Below are positions 9,085 through 18,262 of a stretch of 64,000 nucleotides of DNA, piece by piece; position 1 is the first letter of the stretch, and each line of letters begins with the position of its first letter. The translations under genes were made by a program, and so were the position numbers. The notes below the pieces were generated by a model. That model did not search any database, was not told where the DNA came from, and saw only the letters and a list, made by a program, of their open reading frames with translations. Source of the DNA: an uncultured Prevotella sp. (GTDB taxonomy: Bacteria; Bacteroidota; Bacteroidia; Bacteroidales; Bacteroidaceae); NCBI GenBank assembly GCA_944320105.1, contig CALUGA010000002.1, positions 1 through 64,000 on the forward strand. Direction: 5' to 3'.

Positions 9085-9819
9085 ATGACTGTTGACGCAA
9101 CCGATGCAGGCAGGCTTGAGCGCAGGGTGGCGAAGCGGTTCCACCGCGCCTTAGCCGCCTTCGGCCTCATTGAGGATGGCGACCGCATCCTCGTGGGCCT
9201 GTCGGGCGGCAAGGACTCGCTGTGCCTCTTGGAGCTTCTGGCCCGCCGTATGCGCGTGAGCCACCCCTCGTTCAGCGTCGTGGCCATGCACATACGCATG
9301 GACAACGTGCGCTATGCCGCCGACACAACCTATCTTGAAGGCTTCTGTGCCGGCCTCGGCGTGCCGCTGCACGTGGCCACCACGGGCTTCAGCGAGTTTG
9401 AGGGCAGCAAGAAGCCGGTGTGCTTCCTTTGCTCGTGGTACAGGCGCAAGCAGCTCTTTAACGCCGCCCAGGAGCTTGGCTGCAACAAGATAGCCCTCGG
9501 CCACCACAAGGACGACATAGTGCAGACGGCCCTTATGAACCTTTTCTCGCAGGGCCACTTTGCCACCATGCCCGCCAAACTGGCCATGCGGAAGATGCCC
9601 TTGGCCATAATCCGCCCGCTGTGCATGGAGGACGAGGCCGACATAGCGGCCTTTGCGGCCTTGCGGGGCTACGAAAAGACGCTCAAGAGCTGCCCATACG
9701 AGGCAGCGTCGAGCCGCGACGACGTGCGCCGGATGCTCGCCGAGGCCGAGAGGATAAACCCCGACGTGCGCCACTCCATCTTCAACGCGCTGCTCGCCGA
9801 GGGAAAGCTGGTGGAGTGA
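9085..9819 (+). CDS. TtcA-family PP-loop ATPase (tRNA 2-thiolation type)
   Basis: This 244-residue protein has the PP-loop SGGKDS (about 40-45) that binds ATP, a CFLCSWYRR Cys pair (about 113-116) and a later Cys (KSCPYEA). These are the three Cys positions that hold a 4Fe-4S cluster in TtcA enzymes. TtcA makes 2-thiocytidine at tRNA position 32. The exact tRNA target here is inferred, and paralogous PP-loop thiolases exist. It starts 6 bases after the DUF486 gene, forming one transcription unit with it. Confidence 0.85.
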   Translation: MTVDATDAGRLERRVAKRFHRALAAFGLIEDGDRILVGLSGGKDSLCLLELLARRMRVSHPSFSVVAMHIRMDNVRYAADTTYLEGFCAGLGVPLHVATTGFSEFEGSKKPVCFLCSWYRRKQLFNAAQELGCNKIALGHHKDDIVQTALMNLFSQGHFATMPAKLAMRKMPLAIIRPLCMEDEADIAAFAALRGYEKTLKSCPYEAASSRDDVRRMLAEAERINPDVRHSIFNALLAEGKLVE

Positions 9820-10057
9820 GGCGGGCCGGCTGTCTTGCCGGCAGGCCCTTGCTCCGCTGCACCGCTCCGCCCGCAGCCTTTGCATGGCGCGCAAAAGGGA
9901 TTTGATAATGTACTCTATAATAATGTATAAACAAACAGATTGAACATCAACAAATGATAAAGTAGATCCTGCATCGAGGCATTTGCCCGGGCTGCGGCCC
10001 GCAGTTGTTGTGCCTATGGTGCATTTAAAGGAAAATGTTTCACTAAATATTGTTTCT

Positions 10058-11161
10058 ATGAAAATTGGTAAATTAAGGATTAAGGTGCTTGTCGTGGCTT
10101 TCGCGTTGCTTGCCACGGCAGGCTGGGGAGAATGCTTTGCGCAGGCCGGAGGCCGGATGAATGCCATCAACGAGAGGCACGTGGTGAAGGACGGAGGGCG
10201 TTATGCCGTGCTCAGTGTGCGCCTGAACACTTCCAGTGGCTACTCGGCCAACCTGCAGCGAACCCTCGGCGAGATGGTGTTTGGCACCGGCGCGGAGACC
10301 GTGGCCAAGGCTTACGCCGATTACCTTGGCCGTTTAGAGGAGGTGGCCGACATGAAGAAGGCGAAAAAGGCCAAGGGACTGCACTACCGCTGCCGCCTCG
10401 ACGAACTGGAGTTTGTTCCCGGGCGGTACGCCGTTTTCCACAGTATCGCCGATGGTGACTATACTGAGTTCGCATCGGAGAAAGAGCCGAAGAAGGGCTT
10501 CGGCTACGTTTACAAATACATCTATGCCCCGGCAACTGGCTTCACCGGGCATAGGCTGGCCACCCATGAAAAGTATATGGTGTACGACTTCGGCGCCGAC
10601 AAGCCGCTTGCCGTTGCCGATGTGTTCACCCCCGAGGGCATCAAGGCATTGGGCCTCGACACATTGCGCGGCTACGTCAGCGTAGGCTTGCGGGGCGACA
10701 ACTTGCTTTACGGCAACGAGCAGCAGTTCAGTGACGTAAAGATTAAGGCTGTTGAGGCCCATCTGGCCAATGGTTTCAAGCAGCTGATAGATTACTCCGC
10801 GAGGCAGGCAGGAGCCGGCAGGGCTTCAGGTGGCTCAGGGGAGAAAGTCTTCGACGTGTGCGAGCAGATGCCGCAGTTCCCAGGTGGCGATGCAGCTTTG
10901 TTTGAACATTTGGCAAACAACATCGAATATCCCGCGGAGTGCGAGGCCGATGGCATACAAGGGCGTGTCATTGTGACATTCATAGTGGAGACAGATGGCT
11001 CTATAACTAACATAAAAGTTGCGAAGTCGGTGCATCCGTTGCTTGATGATGAGGCCGTAAGGGTGATAAAGTCGATGCCCAAGTGGACTCCCGGCAAGCA
11101 GAACGGCAAGGCCGTGAGGGTGAAATATACCACCCCGGTGACGTTTAGGCTGAATAAATAA
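10058..11161 (+). CDS. Exported protein with C-terminal TonB domain, paralogue 1
   Basis: The 367-residue protein starts at ATG 10058, where the sequence MKIGKLRIKVLVVAFALLAT begins a signal peptide or membrane anchor shared with the next two genes. Residues about 30-245 form a domain I do not recognise, repeated in the paralogues (motifs NLQRTLGEMVFG, PGRYAVFHS, VADVFTPEGIK). Residues about 270-367 are a TonB_C domain (QMPQFPGGDAALFEHL, GRVIVTFIVETDGSI, MPKWTPGKQNGKAVRVKY). It lacks the Pro-rich periplasm-spanning linker of classic TonB, so energy transduction is doubtful. An in-frame ATG at 9983 lacks the signal peptide context. Confidence 0.8.
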   Translation: MKIGKLRIKVLVVAFALLATAGWGECFAQAGGRMNAINERHVVKDGGRYAVLSVRLNTSSGYSANLQRTLGEMVFGTGAETVAKAYADYLGRLEEVADMKKAKKAKGLHYRCRLDELEFVPGRYAVFHSIADGDYTEFASEKEPKKGFGYVYKYIYAPATGFTGHRLATHEKYMVYDFGADKPLAVADVFTPEGIKALGLDTLRGYVSVGLRGDNLLYGNEQQFSDVKIKAVEAHLANGFKQLIDYSARQAGAGRASGGSGEKVFDVCEQMPQFPGGDAALFEHLANNIEYPAECEADGIQGRVIVTFIVETDGSITNIKVAKSVHPLLDDEAVRVIKSMPKWTPGKQNGKAVRVKYTTPVTFRLNK

Positions 11162-11221
11162 AGCCTTATACCATCATTAGGGAAATGATGCATTGGTTAT
11201 TCATTCAAATTTTTTTGATGC

Positions 11222-13423
11222 ATGAAAATTGATAAATTAAGGATTAAGGTGCTTGCCGTGGCGTTTGTGCTGCTTGCCACGGCAGGCTTGGGAGAATGCT
11301 TTGCGCAGCCAGGCAACGGCTTAAAAACCATCCGAGAAAATCATGTGGTGAAGGTCGATGGGCGATATGTGATGCTTGATGTAAACCTGAACTATTCCGA
11401 CGCTTACTCTCCCAATCTGCAGCGTAGCCTTTCGCAGATGGTGTTCGGCGTAGGCAACGACAGCTTTGCTGCCGGTTACAAGGCTTATCTCGGCAGGTAT
11501 GGCGAATTGCAGGGTATGGACAACAAGTCTAAGACATACGGCATAAAGTATCGTTGCCACCTCGAAGTGCTCGACTACAAGCCCGGCCGATACGCCGTTT
11601 TCCATAGCTTTTCCGACTCCACGATGGTTGAAAAGAGAGCCGACAAGATGCTCATAGCCATGTTTGGGTATGAAATCGTTACTGCAGTTAGCCCATCGAA
11701 GAAGATGCAGCTGTTTCTCAAGACTACCAATGAGCGTTACATGATTTATGATTTGAGCAAGGATAGGCCACTTACCCCCGCAGATGTGTTCCCTCCAGAA
11801 AGGCTAAGGAAACTTGGTGTGGATACTCTGAGTGGCTATGTCAGCGTTGGCGCGCATGAGGGAGAGCTGAAATTAGGTAATCAACACCGCTTTGCATCTT
11901 ATGCCTTTGCCGATTGGAAGTCAGAGTTCACTGAATATTTCAAGCAATTGATAGGTTTTTCAGATGGCAAGAAAGTGACTTCGGCAGCAGTAGGAAATAC
12001 TGAAGAGAAATTATTCGACGTGTGCGAGCAGATGCCGCAGTTCCCCGGTGGCGATGCAGCTTTGTTTGAATATTTGGCAGACAACATCGAATATCCCGCG
12101 GAGTGCGAGGCCAATGGCACACAAGGACGCGTATTATTGACATTCATCGTGGAGACTGATGGCTCTATAACTAACGTCAATGTCGTAAAGTCAGTGCATC
12201 CGTTGCTCGATGATGAAGCCGTAGGTGTGATAAAGTCGATGCCCAAGTGGATACCCGGCAAGCAGAACGGCAAGGCCGTGAGAGTGAAGTACACAGTTCC
12301 TGTTTCCTTTCGGAGTATGTCAAAAAAGACACGCAAGCAAAAAAGCAAAGATGTGTCAGTCAATAAGGGAAAAGGTGTTTCACACACGGCCAGTGGAGCA
12401 ATGTCCATCCAAAATTACCACATGGTGAACGAAAATGGGTGGAATGTGCTATACCAAGTGGACTTGTTGTATCCTGGGAATTGTTCGCCTGAGTTGCAGA
12501 GGTGCTTGTCTCGCATGGTGTTTGGCATTGAAAGCGACTCCGTGCAAGGTGCCTACAATATGTGGCTGGGGCAGAAAAAGCAGCTTAAGGATTTTTCAAA
12601 GGCACTCGGGGATATGGACTTTAAATACCGTAGGCTCTTGCGTATGCTTGACAATAAGGCTGGGCGGTATGCTGTTTTCAGCAGCGTGGCCGACTCAGAC
12701 TATATGGAATACACTACAGAACAGATGCCGCAAAAGCGTTATGGCTATTCGTTGAATTATAAGGCTTATAGCATTGACGGTAGGATGGATCATGTTTCGT
12801 ATTACAAGGTGCAGCGTACAAAGACTAATGAGCGTGCTGTTATCTTTGATTTCCGGCAGAACAAGCCTCTTGGTGCTTCAGATGTGTTCACCCCTGAGGG
12901 AATCAAGAAGTTTGGAATTGACACCCTTGGCACAGATGTCAACTTGATGCTGCACGATGGGAGAATTCTGTTTGGCAATGCAAATGGCTGCCAAGTGGCA
13001 AGGCTTGCAGTTGTGGAGGATTATCTTACGGACTACTTCAAGGAACTGGCCGCCGTTGGAAGTAATGAGTCGAGCACAATGGCTAAAGGTCTCAATGATG
13101 GCGATAAGGTTTACGAGGACAGCGTTGACCAGATGCCGGAGTTCCCTGGTGGTAAGGATGCAATGTTTAAGTGGGTGGCTGAAAACTTGAAGTATCCAGA
13201 GAAACTAGAAGCAGAAGGCTATCAAGGGCGGGTAATCGTGGCTTTTGTTGTAGAGCCTGATGGGTCGCTTTCCTCTGTGCGCGTGGAGAAATCCGTGCAT
13301 CCTCTATTTGATATTGAAGCTTCACGACTTGTAATGAATATGCCCAAGTGGAGGCCAGGGAAGAAAGATGGCAAGCCGGTAAGGGTGAAATCTACTCTTC
13401 CCGTCACTTTCCGTCTACAGTAA
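11222..13423 (+). CDS. Exported protein with two repeat modules and two TonB C-terminal domains, paralogue 2
   Basis: The 733-residue protein starts with the same signal segment as its neighbours. It is an internal duplication: module A (about 30-250), TonB_C (about 260-360), a Lys-rich linker (KKTRKQKSKDVSVNKGKG), module A' (about 390-610), TonB_C' (about 630-733). The first TonB_C is almost identical at DNA level to that of the gene before it (10840-11150 against 12010-12310), while the second half is more divergent and AT-richer. This suggests fusion of two gene copies with later gene conversion. Function is unknown. Confidence 0.8.
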   Translation: MKIDKLRIKVLAVAFVLLATAGLGECFAQPGNGLKTIRENHVVKVDGRYVMLDVNLNYSDAYSPNLQRSLSQMVFGVGNDSFAAGYKAYLGRYGELQGMDNKSKTYGIKYRCHLEVLDYKPGRYAVFHSFSDSTMVEKRADKMLIAMFGYEIVTAVSPSKKMQLFLKTTNERYMIYDLSKDRPLTPADVFPPERLRKLGVDTLSGYVSVGAHEGELKLGNQHRFASYAFADWKSEFTEYFKQLIGFSDGKKVTSAAVGNTEEKLFDVCEQMPQFPGGDAALFEYLADNIEYPAECEANGTQGRVLLTFIVETDGSITNVNVVKSVHPLLDDEAVGVIKSMPKWIPGKQNGKAVRVKYTVPVSFRSMSKKTRKQKSKDVSVNKGKGVSHTASGAMSIQNYHMVNENGWNVLYQVDLLYPGNCSPELQRCLSRMVFGIESDSVQGAYNMWLGQKKQLKDFSKALGDMDFKYRRLLRMLDNKAGRYAVFSSVADSDYMEYTTEQMPQKRYGYSLNYKAYSIDGRMDHVSYYKVQRTKTNERAVIFDFRQNKPLGASDVFTPEGIKKFGIDTLGTDVNLMLHDGRILFGNANGCQVARLAVVEDYLTDYFKELAAVGSNESSTMAKGLNDGDKVYEDSVDQMPEFPGGKDAMFKWVAENLKYPEKLEAEGYQGRVIVAFVVEPDGSLSSVRVEKSVHPLFDIEASRLVMNMPKWRPGKKDGKPVRVKSTLPVTFRLQ

Positions 13424-13484
13424 AGATAAGGTGCTGCCATTGCAAAAACAAAGTGTGAATCGATTTAACAATCAGCTTAAAGAC

Positions 13485-14609
13485 ATGAAAATTGATAAAT
13501 TAAGGATTAAGGTGCTTGCCGTGGTGTTCGCGCTGCTTGCCACGGCAGGCTTGGGAGAATGCTTTGCGCAGACTCCAAGTTGGGTGGAATTGGTTAGGAA
13601 AGACTTCATAGTTCGCGAAGGCATCAAGTCTGTGCAGTACGAAGTCTATCTTGCATGGCCTAAGAACAGCCCTGCGGCCTTGCAGCGCAGCCTCTCGCAG
13701 ATGATGTTCGGCATAGATAACGACACGCTGATGGTGGCTTACAACGAATGGTTGGGCAGCTTGGGCAAGCTGCGCAAGGTGGGCAAGCGCGGCAACAAGG
13801 TGGCAGTGGTGTATCGCCGCCATTTGATGCCTGTTAGCTACGCCCCCGGGCGTTATGTGTCGTTCAGCAGCGTGGCCGATGCCGACTGCCGTCAGTTCAG
13901 GATGGATGTGGAACCCGAGCAAGTGTTTGGCTACAAATACTATTGGGCGGGGCTTATGGGCATAGGCGGCACCGGCATTAGTAAGCTATACAATGTGGTG
14001 AGAGTGACAACCAACGAGAAAGGACTTATATACGATTATCGGCAGGGCAGGCAGCTCACCGTTGCCGATGTGCTTACGCCCCAAGGCATCAAGGAGCTTG
14101 GGGTTGACCGTCTTGGCGATGGCGTAAGTATGTTGTTTGCCGACGGCGAGCTGGTGTTCGCCAATGCCACGAGCTGTTTCAGCTACAAGGTGGCCGACAT
14201 AGAGGATTGCCTTACCGACAGTTTCCTTGTGCTCATTGGCCGCAAGCCAGTGGCTCAGGCGAGCTGCAGGCAGCTTAGTGCCAAAGATTTGAAAAGGCCT
14301 GAGTTTGCTGACGGAGATGGTTCTTTTGATGATTACATTAGAAAGAACATCCATGTTCCCGATACGCTCAAGGACAAGTGTGGAGAGGGTCGCATCGTTG
14401 TGGCGTACATCGTAAATGAAGACGGAAGCCTGAGCGATGTAAATGTAAAGGAGTCTCCCCACCCCTTGATAGCTGCTGAAGTGTTGCGCGTGATTGGCGA
14501 GGCGCCTAAGTGGAAGCCAGCCACGTTGAGAGGCAAGCCCATAAAGTCAAATTGTTCGGATACGATGCTTTTATTTCCTGACTTATTTGGTGGTTATTTC
14601 GGGCAGTGA
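13485..14609 (+). CDS. Exported protein with degenerate TonB C-terminal domain, paralogue 3
   Basis: The 374-residue protein starts at ATG 13485, where the shared MKIDKLRIKVLAVVFALLAT begins. An upstream in-frame ATG at 13431 only adds sequence before the signal peptide. The middle domain matches the paralogues (LQRSLSQMMFGIDND, PGRYVSFSSVADAD, VADVLTPQGIKELG). The TonB_C part (about 275-374) has lost the PGG and RVKYTTPVTF motifs, and its C terminus is new (DLFGGYFGQ). It may be drifting in function. Confidence 0.75.
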   Translation: MKIDKLRIKVLAVVFALLATAGLGECFAQTPSWVELVRKDFIVREGIKSVQYEVYLAWPKNSPAALQRSLSQMMFGIDNDTLMVAYNEWLGSLGKLRKVGKRGNKVAVVYRRHLMPVSYAPGRYVSFSSVADADCRQFRMDVEPEQVFGYKYYWAGLMGIGGTGISKLYNVVRVTTNEKGLIYDYRQGRQLTVADVLTPQGIKELGVDRLGDGVSMLFADGELVFANATSCFSYKVADIEDCLTDSFLVLIGRKPVAQASCRQLSAKDLKRPEFADGDGSFDDYIRKNIHVPDTLKDKCGEGRIVVAYIVNEDGSLSDVNVKESPHPLIAAEVLRVIGEAPKWKPATLRGKPIKSNCSDTMLLFPDLFGGYFGQ

Positions 14610-14737
14610 AGATGGTTCTTTTGCCTGCTCGCCACTCCGTTTTATGCTTCTTTAGGTTGCATTTGTGAAACACCGCCCTGCCCATTCAAAAATGTTTACA
14701 AAGCCGTGTCGCAGGCCGGCCTCGGCCATATTGGCCT

Positions 14738-14825
14738 GCCGAACAGGCCGTTTCGCCCTCCCAAACGGGCTGTTTGGGGATGCGGAACGGCCTGTATTGC
14801 ATCCTCAAACGGTAGCTATGGCTAA
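14738..14825. repeat. Array of four 22-bp palindromic units (copy 2)
   Basis: The units start at 14738, 14760, 14782 and 14804. The last is degenerate and carries CTATGG. The sequence after it (aagccattggcttacagatagttgcg) resembles that after copy 1, so the repeat has a conserved tail. Confidence 0.75.
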
Positions 14826-15039
14826 GCCATTGGCTTACAGATAGTTGCGCGAAAGGCGGGTGTTGTTGAAAAATCACGACAACAACGCAGTGCGCCAACC
14901 TGCTTCCAGCAGCTGAGGCCATGCAGGTTAGCGATGAGGAAGCGGAGGCATCGGGCTGTTGCCGCATCTGTATGGAGTCGCAAGTTGTTGCGCCTGCCGA
15001 CTTCGGATTGCAAGTTTGGCTGTTAGTTCCTTGCCGCCA

Positions 15040-15072
15040 ACTCGCGCAATTTATACGCGAGTTCGGGATAAG
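15040..15072. repeat. Inverted repeat containing a dispersed 20-base word
   Basis: ACTCGCG and CGCGAGT flank caatttata at 15040-15062. Positions 15053-15072 are the exact reverse complement of 59-78. A third partial copy (CCCGAACTCGCGCAATTTAT) lies at 15256-15275. Confidence 0.65.
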
Positions 15073-15126
15073 TTTTTTCATGAGTTTAACAAGAAACATT
15101 ATCCTCTGGCCTGCTGCCTGCCACGT

Positions 15127-15217
15127 GTAGAGACGCAAAATTTTGCGTCTCGGAGGCTCAATGTCTCGAAAAACGGATGCAAACGGCAATGACAGACGCA
15201 AAATTTTGCGTCTCTAC
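15127..15217. repeat. Pair of GTAGAGACG...CGTCTCTAC palindromes
   Basis: The 20-bp perfect palindrome AGACGCAAAATTTTGCGTCT occurs at 15131-15150 and 15194-15213. The outer edges read GTAG on the left copy and CTAC on the right, so the 91-base block is itself an inverted pair. It is of the same family as the element at 3381-3408. Confidence 0.8.
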
Positions 15218-15341
15218 ATGAGAACTCCCTTTGCTTAATCTCAATGCTTGCTTGTCCCGAACTCGCGCAATTTATCATTGTCTGCCGCAGTGGCAGGCAA
15301 AAAAATCCGCGCAAACGTGCGCATATTCGGATTTTAATGGT

Positions 15342-15349
15342 TAATTTTG
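15342..15349 (+). promoter_or_regulatory. thrS promoter -7 element
   Basis: TAATTTTG followed by C matches TAnnTTTG and lies 25 bases before the chosen thrS start, which argues against starts further upstream. Confidence 0.6.
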
Positions 15350-15373
15350 CGCATTGAAAAAAGACTAAACACA

Positions 15374-17341
15374 ATGACTATGATAAAGATAACATTTCCC
15401 GATGGCTCTGTGCGCGAGTACGAACAGGGCGTTACCGGTCTCCAGATAGCCGAGAGCATATCGCCCGCGCTGGCGCGCGACGTGCTGGCCTGCGGCGTGA
15501 ATGGCGAGACCGTGGAGCTGAACAGGCCCATCGAGGCCGACGCTGCGGTGCAGCTTTACAAGTGGGACGACGACGAGGGCAAGCACGCCTTCTGGCACAC
15601 TTCGGCCCACCTGCTGGCCGAAGCCCTGCAGGAGCTTTACCCTGGCATACAGTTCGGCTTCGGCCCTGCCGTGGAGAACGGTTTCTTCTACGACGTGCTG
15701 CTGCCCGGCGGCGAGGCCATCAAGGAGGGCGACTTCGCCAAGATAGAGGACAAGATGCGCGAGCTTGCCTCGAAGAAAGAGCCCGTGGTGCGCAAGGAGG
15801 TGGCCAAGGCCGACGCCCTCAAGGAGTTTGCCGCCGCAGGCCAGACCTACAAGTGCGAGCACATAGAGCAGGACTTGGAGGACGGCACCATCACCACATA
15901 CACGCAGGGAGCCTTCACCGACCTCTGCAAGGGTCCCCACCTGCTCAACACAGGCGCCATAAAGGCCATAAAGCTCACGAGCGTGGCTGGCGCCTTCTGG
16001 CGCGGCGACGCCACCCGCGAGCAGATGCAGCGCCTCTACGGCATCACTTTCCCCAAGAAGAAGATGCTCGACGAGTATCTCCTCATGCTTGAGGAGGCCA
16101 AGAAGCGCGACCACCGCAAGATAGGGAAGGAGATGGAGCTGTTCATGTTCTCCGAGCGCGTGGGCAAGGGCTTGCCCATTTGGCTGCCCAAAGGCACCGA
16201 GCTGCGCCTGAGGATGCAGGACATGCTGCGCAAGATACAGGCGCGCTACGGCTACAAGGAGGTGATAACGCCCCATATAGGCAGCAAGAACCTCTACGTG
16301 ACCAGCGGCCACTACGCCCACTACGGCAAGGACTCGTTCCAGCCGATACACACCCCCGAGGAGGGCGAGGAGTATATGCTCAAGCCCATGAACTGCCCCC
16401 ACCACTGCGAGGTGTTTGCATGGAAGCCGCGCTCCTACAAGGACCTGCCGCTGCGCATAGCCGAGTTCGGCACGGTTTACCGCTACGAGCAGAGCGGCGA
16501 GCTGCACGGCTTGACCCGTGTGCGCTCGTTCACCCAGGACGATGCCCACATCTTCTGCCGCCCTGACCAGGTGAAGGACGAGTTCCTGCGCGTGATGGAC
16601 ATCATCCACACGGTGTTCTCCATCTTCCACTTCGACAACTTCGAGGCGCAGATTTCGCTCCGCGACCCCAACGACCACGAGAAGTACATCGGCTCCGACG
16701 AGGTTTGGGAGAAGGGCGAGCGCGCCATCATCGAGGCTTGCAAGGAGAAAGGGCTTAAGGCAAAGGTAGAGTATGGCGAGGCGGCCTTCTACGGGCCGAA
16801 GCTCGACTTCATGGTGAAGGACGCCATAGGCCGCCGCTGGCAGCTCGGCACGATACAGGTGGACTACAACCTGCCGGAGCGTTTCAAGCTGGAATATACC
16901 GACGAGGACAACACCAAGAAGACGCCGGTGATGATACACCGCGCGCCGTTCGGCTCGATGGAGCGCTTCTGCGCCGTGCTCATAGAGCACACGGCGGGCC
17001 ACTTCCCGCTATGGCTCACGCCCGACCAGGTGGCCATACTGCCCATCTCGGAGAAGTATAACGACTACGCCGCGCGCGTGGCCCGCGAGCTTGATGCCGT
17101 TGGCGTGCGCGCCAGCGTCGACAGCCGCAACGAGAAGGTGGGCCGCAAGGTGCGCGACAATGAGCTGAAGCGCATACCCTACATGGCCATCGTTGGCGAG
17201 AAGGAGCAGGCCGACGGCACCGTGAGCGTGCGAAAGCAGGGCGGCGAGGACGTGGGCGTGATGCCTGTGGCCGACTTTGCCAAGGTGATAAACGACGAGG
17301 TGGCACGGCAGCTTAAGGCCACCGAGGTGCATCCCGACTGA
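15374..17341 (+). CDS. thrS: Threonyl-tRNA synthetase
   Basis: ThrRS charges tRNA-Thr and edits mis-attached serine. The 655-residue protein has an N-terminal TGS domain (about 1-62), the editing domain with HTSAHLL (about 75) and CKGPH, and the class II core. The core carries [10 protein letters not shown] (zinc-site Cys and tRNA-synthetase motif 2 region), [20 protein letters not shown] and the GSMERF motif 3, followed by an anticodon-binding domain (about 550-645). Starts at 15374 and 15380 are both possible. infC, often next to thrS in other bacteria, is not here. Confidence 0.98.
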   Translation: MTMIKITFPDGSVREYEQGVTGLQIAESISPALARDVLACGVNGETVELNRPIEADAAVQLYKWDDDEGKHAFWHTSAHLLAEALQELYPGIQFGFGPAVENGFFYDVLLPGGEAIKEGDFAKIEDKMRELASKKEPVVRKEVAKADALKEFAAAGQTYKCEHIEQDLEDGTITTYTQGAFTDLCKGPHLLNTGAIKAIKLTSVAGAFWRGDATREQMQRLYGITFPKKKMLDEYLLMLEEAKKRDHRKIGKEMELFMFSERVGKGLPIWLPKGTELRLRMQDMLRKIQARYGYKEVITPHIGSKNLYVTSGHYAHYGKDSFQPIHTPEEGEEYMLKPMNCPHHCEVFAWKPRSYKDLPLRIAEFGTVYRYEQSGELHGLTRVRSFTQDDAHIFCRPDQVKDEFLRVMDIIHTVFSIFHFDNFEAQISLRDPNDHEKYIGSDEVWEKGERAIIEACKEKGLKAKVEYGEAAFYGPKLDFMVKDAIGRRWQLGTIQVDYNLPERFKLEYTDEDNTKKTPVMIHRAPFGSMERFCAVLIEHTAGHFPLWLTPDQVAILPISEKYNDYAARVARELDAVGVRASVDSRNEKVGRKVRDNELKRIPYMAIVGEKEQADGTVSVRKQGGEDVGVMPVADFAKVINDEVARQLKATEVHPD

Positions 17342-17378
17342 CGCTTGCGCCTGCCATACTGAAGAGACGACAATGGTT

Positions 17379-17420
17379 GCCGCCTGCGGCAGCGTGGCTT
17401 TATGCCCTTCCGCAGGCGGC
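17379..17420 (+). terminator. Possible thrS terminator hairpin
   Basis: GCCGCCTGCGG (17379-17389) pairs perfectly with CCGCAGGCGGC (17410-17420). Only a weak T tract follows, so this could be an intrinsic terminator or just a structured spacer. Confidence 0.4.
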
Positions 17421-17484
17421 AGCTTGGTTTTGCCCCGCAGCCTCGGGCAGGCAGCAAGGGTGGTTAACTTACATTTATATAACT

Positions 17485-17991
17485 ATGTACAAGATGAGGA
17501 CATTGTTTGTTTGCTTGGCAGCCGCTGCGGCCATAAGCGCCTGCGGAGGCCAGGCAAGGCAGGGGCAGGCAGCCCCGAAGGCCGCCGACACGGTGAAGGC
17601 TGAGGCTCCGGCCACAGCCGTTGGCGGCGTGGAGTATCTTACCACGGCCGACTTCAGGAGCCGTGTGTACGACTTCAAGGCCAACCCCGACGAGTGGAAG
17701 TATGTCGGCGACACACCGGCCATAGTGGACTTTTATGCCACTTGGTGCGGCCCCTGCAAGCAGCTCTCGCCCTTGCTTGAGGAGCTTGCAGCCGAGTATG
17801 CCGGAAAGGTGAAGGTCTACAAGGTTGACGTGGACAAGGAGCAGGAGCTGGCCGCAGCCTTCCGCGTGCAGAGCATACCCATGCTACTGTGGATTCCGGC
17901 CAAGGACCAACCCTTTGTCTCCATGGGACTTATGCCAAAGGCAGAGCTGAAGAAGGCCATCGACGAGCGCCTGCTGAAGCCGGCCGAGTGA
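17485..17991 (+). CDS. Lipoprotein thioredoxin
   Basis: The 168-residue protein has a lipoprotein signal with lipobox ISAC (Cys20 from ATG 17485; ATG 17494 is an alternative). A single thioredoxin domain with the WCGPC active site (FYATWCGPCKQL) and cis-Pro region SIPMLLWI follows. The mature protein is anchored in the envelope and should exchange dithiols in the periplasm. The in-frame upstream ATG at 17377 would put about 36 residues before the signal peptide and is unlikely. Confidence 0.9.
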   Translation: MYKMRTLFVCLAAAAAISACGGQARQGQAAPKAADTVKAEAPATAVGGVEYLTTADFRSRVYDFKANPDEWKYVGDTPAIVDFYATWCGPCKQLSPLLEELAAEYAGKVKVYKVDVDKEQELAAAFRVQSIPMLLWIPAKDQPFVSMGLMPKAELKKAIDERLLKPAE

Positions 17992-18042
17992 CTAAAAGCC
18001 TGCGGCGGCCGAGTGATGGCCGCCGTTGGCGTTGCCATTAAG

Positions 18043-18099
18043 GGGCATCCACGCAGGCTGCCTTGCACAGCTCGCGGCGGCACTGCGTGGATGCCTTTT
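18043..18099 (+). terminator. Terminator after the thioredoxin gene
   Basis: GGCATCCACGCAG pairs with CTGCGTGGATGCC across a 26-base branched loop and is followed by TTTT. Confidence 0.75.
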
Positions 18100-18147
18100 A
18101 CCCAAAGATTGCAGGATGACACCTTGTTTACTTTATTTTGCGAAATG

Positions 18148-18179
18148 TTTGGTCATTTAAGAATAAATGACTACCTTTG
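18148..18179 (+). promoter_or_regulatory. rho promoter
   Basis: TTTG at 18148-18151 and TACCTTTG at 18172-18179 are 20 bases apart, matching the full Bacteroidetes -33/-7 pattern. The leader to the rho ATG is about 75 bases, long enough for autogenous control, which is common for rho. Confidence 0.8.
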
Positions 18180-18262
18180 CAACTGCTTTAAACAGCGTTT
18201 CCATTCGTGAAACGTTCCTGCCTCATATTTTCATAAGCAGATAATAATTTACCATACATAGT

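Larger units (their letters stand above)
14610..15373. other. 764-base intergenic region rich in dispersed repeats
   Basis: No gene is supported here. It holds copy 2 of the 22-bp array, an inverted repeat ACTCGCG/CGCGAGT (15040-15062), the word shared with position 59, two copies of a 20-bp palindrome (15131, 15194) and the thrS promoter. Confidence 0.7.

Noticed and set aside
9820..10057. A possible promoter for the first TonB_C gene in the AT-rich DNA near 9905-9960
   Set aside because: TTTG at 9901 exists but no TAnnTTTG is at the right distance, so no promoter is called.
14822..15201. Several short open frames in the gap before thrS
   Set aside because: They coincide with dispersed repeats and palindromes and have no start context or family resemblance.
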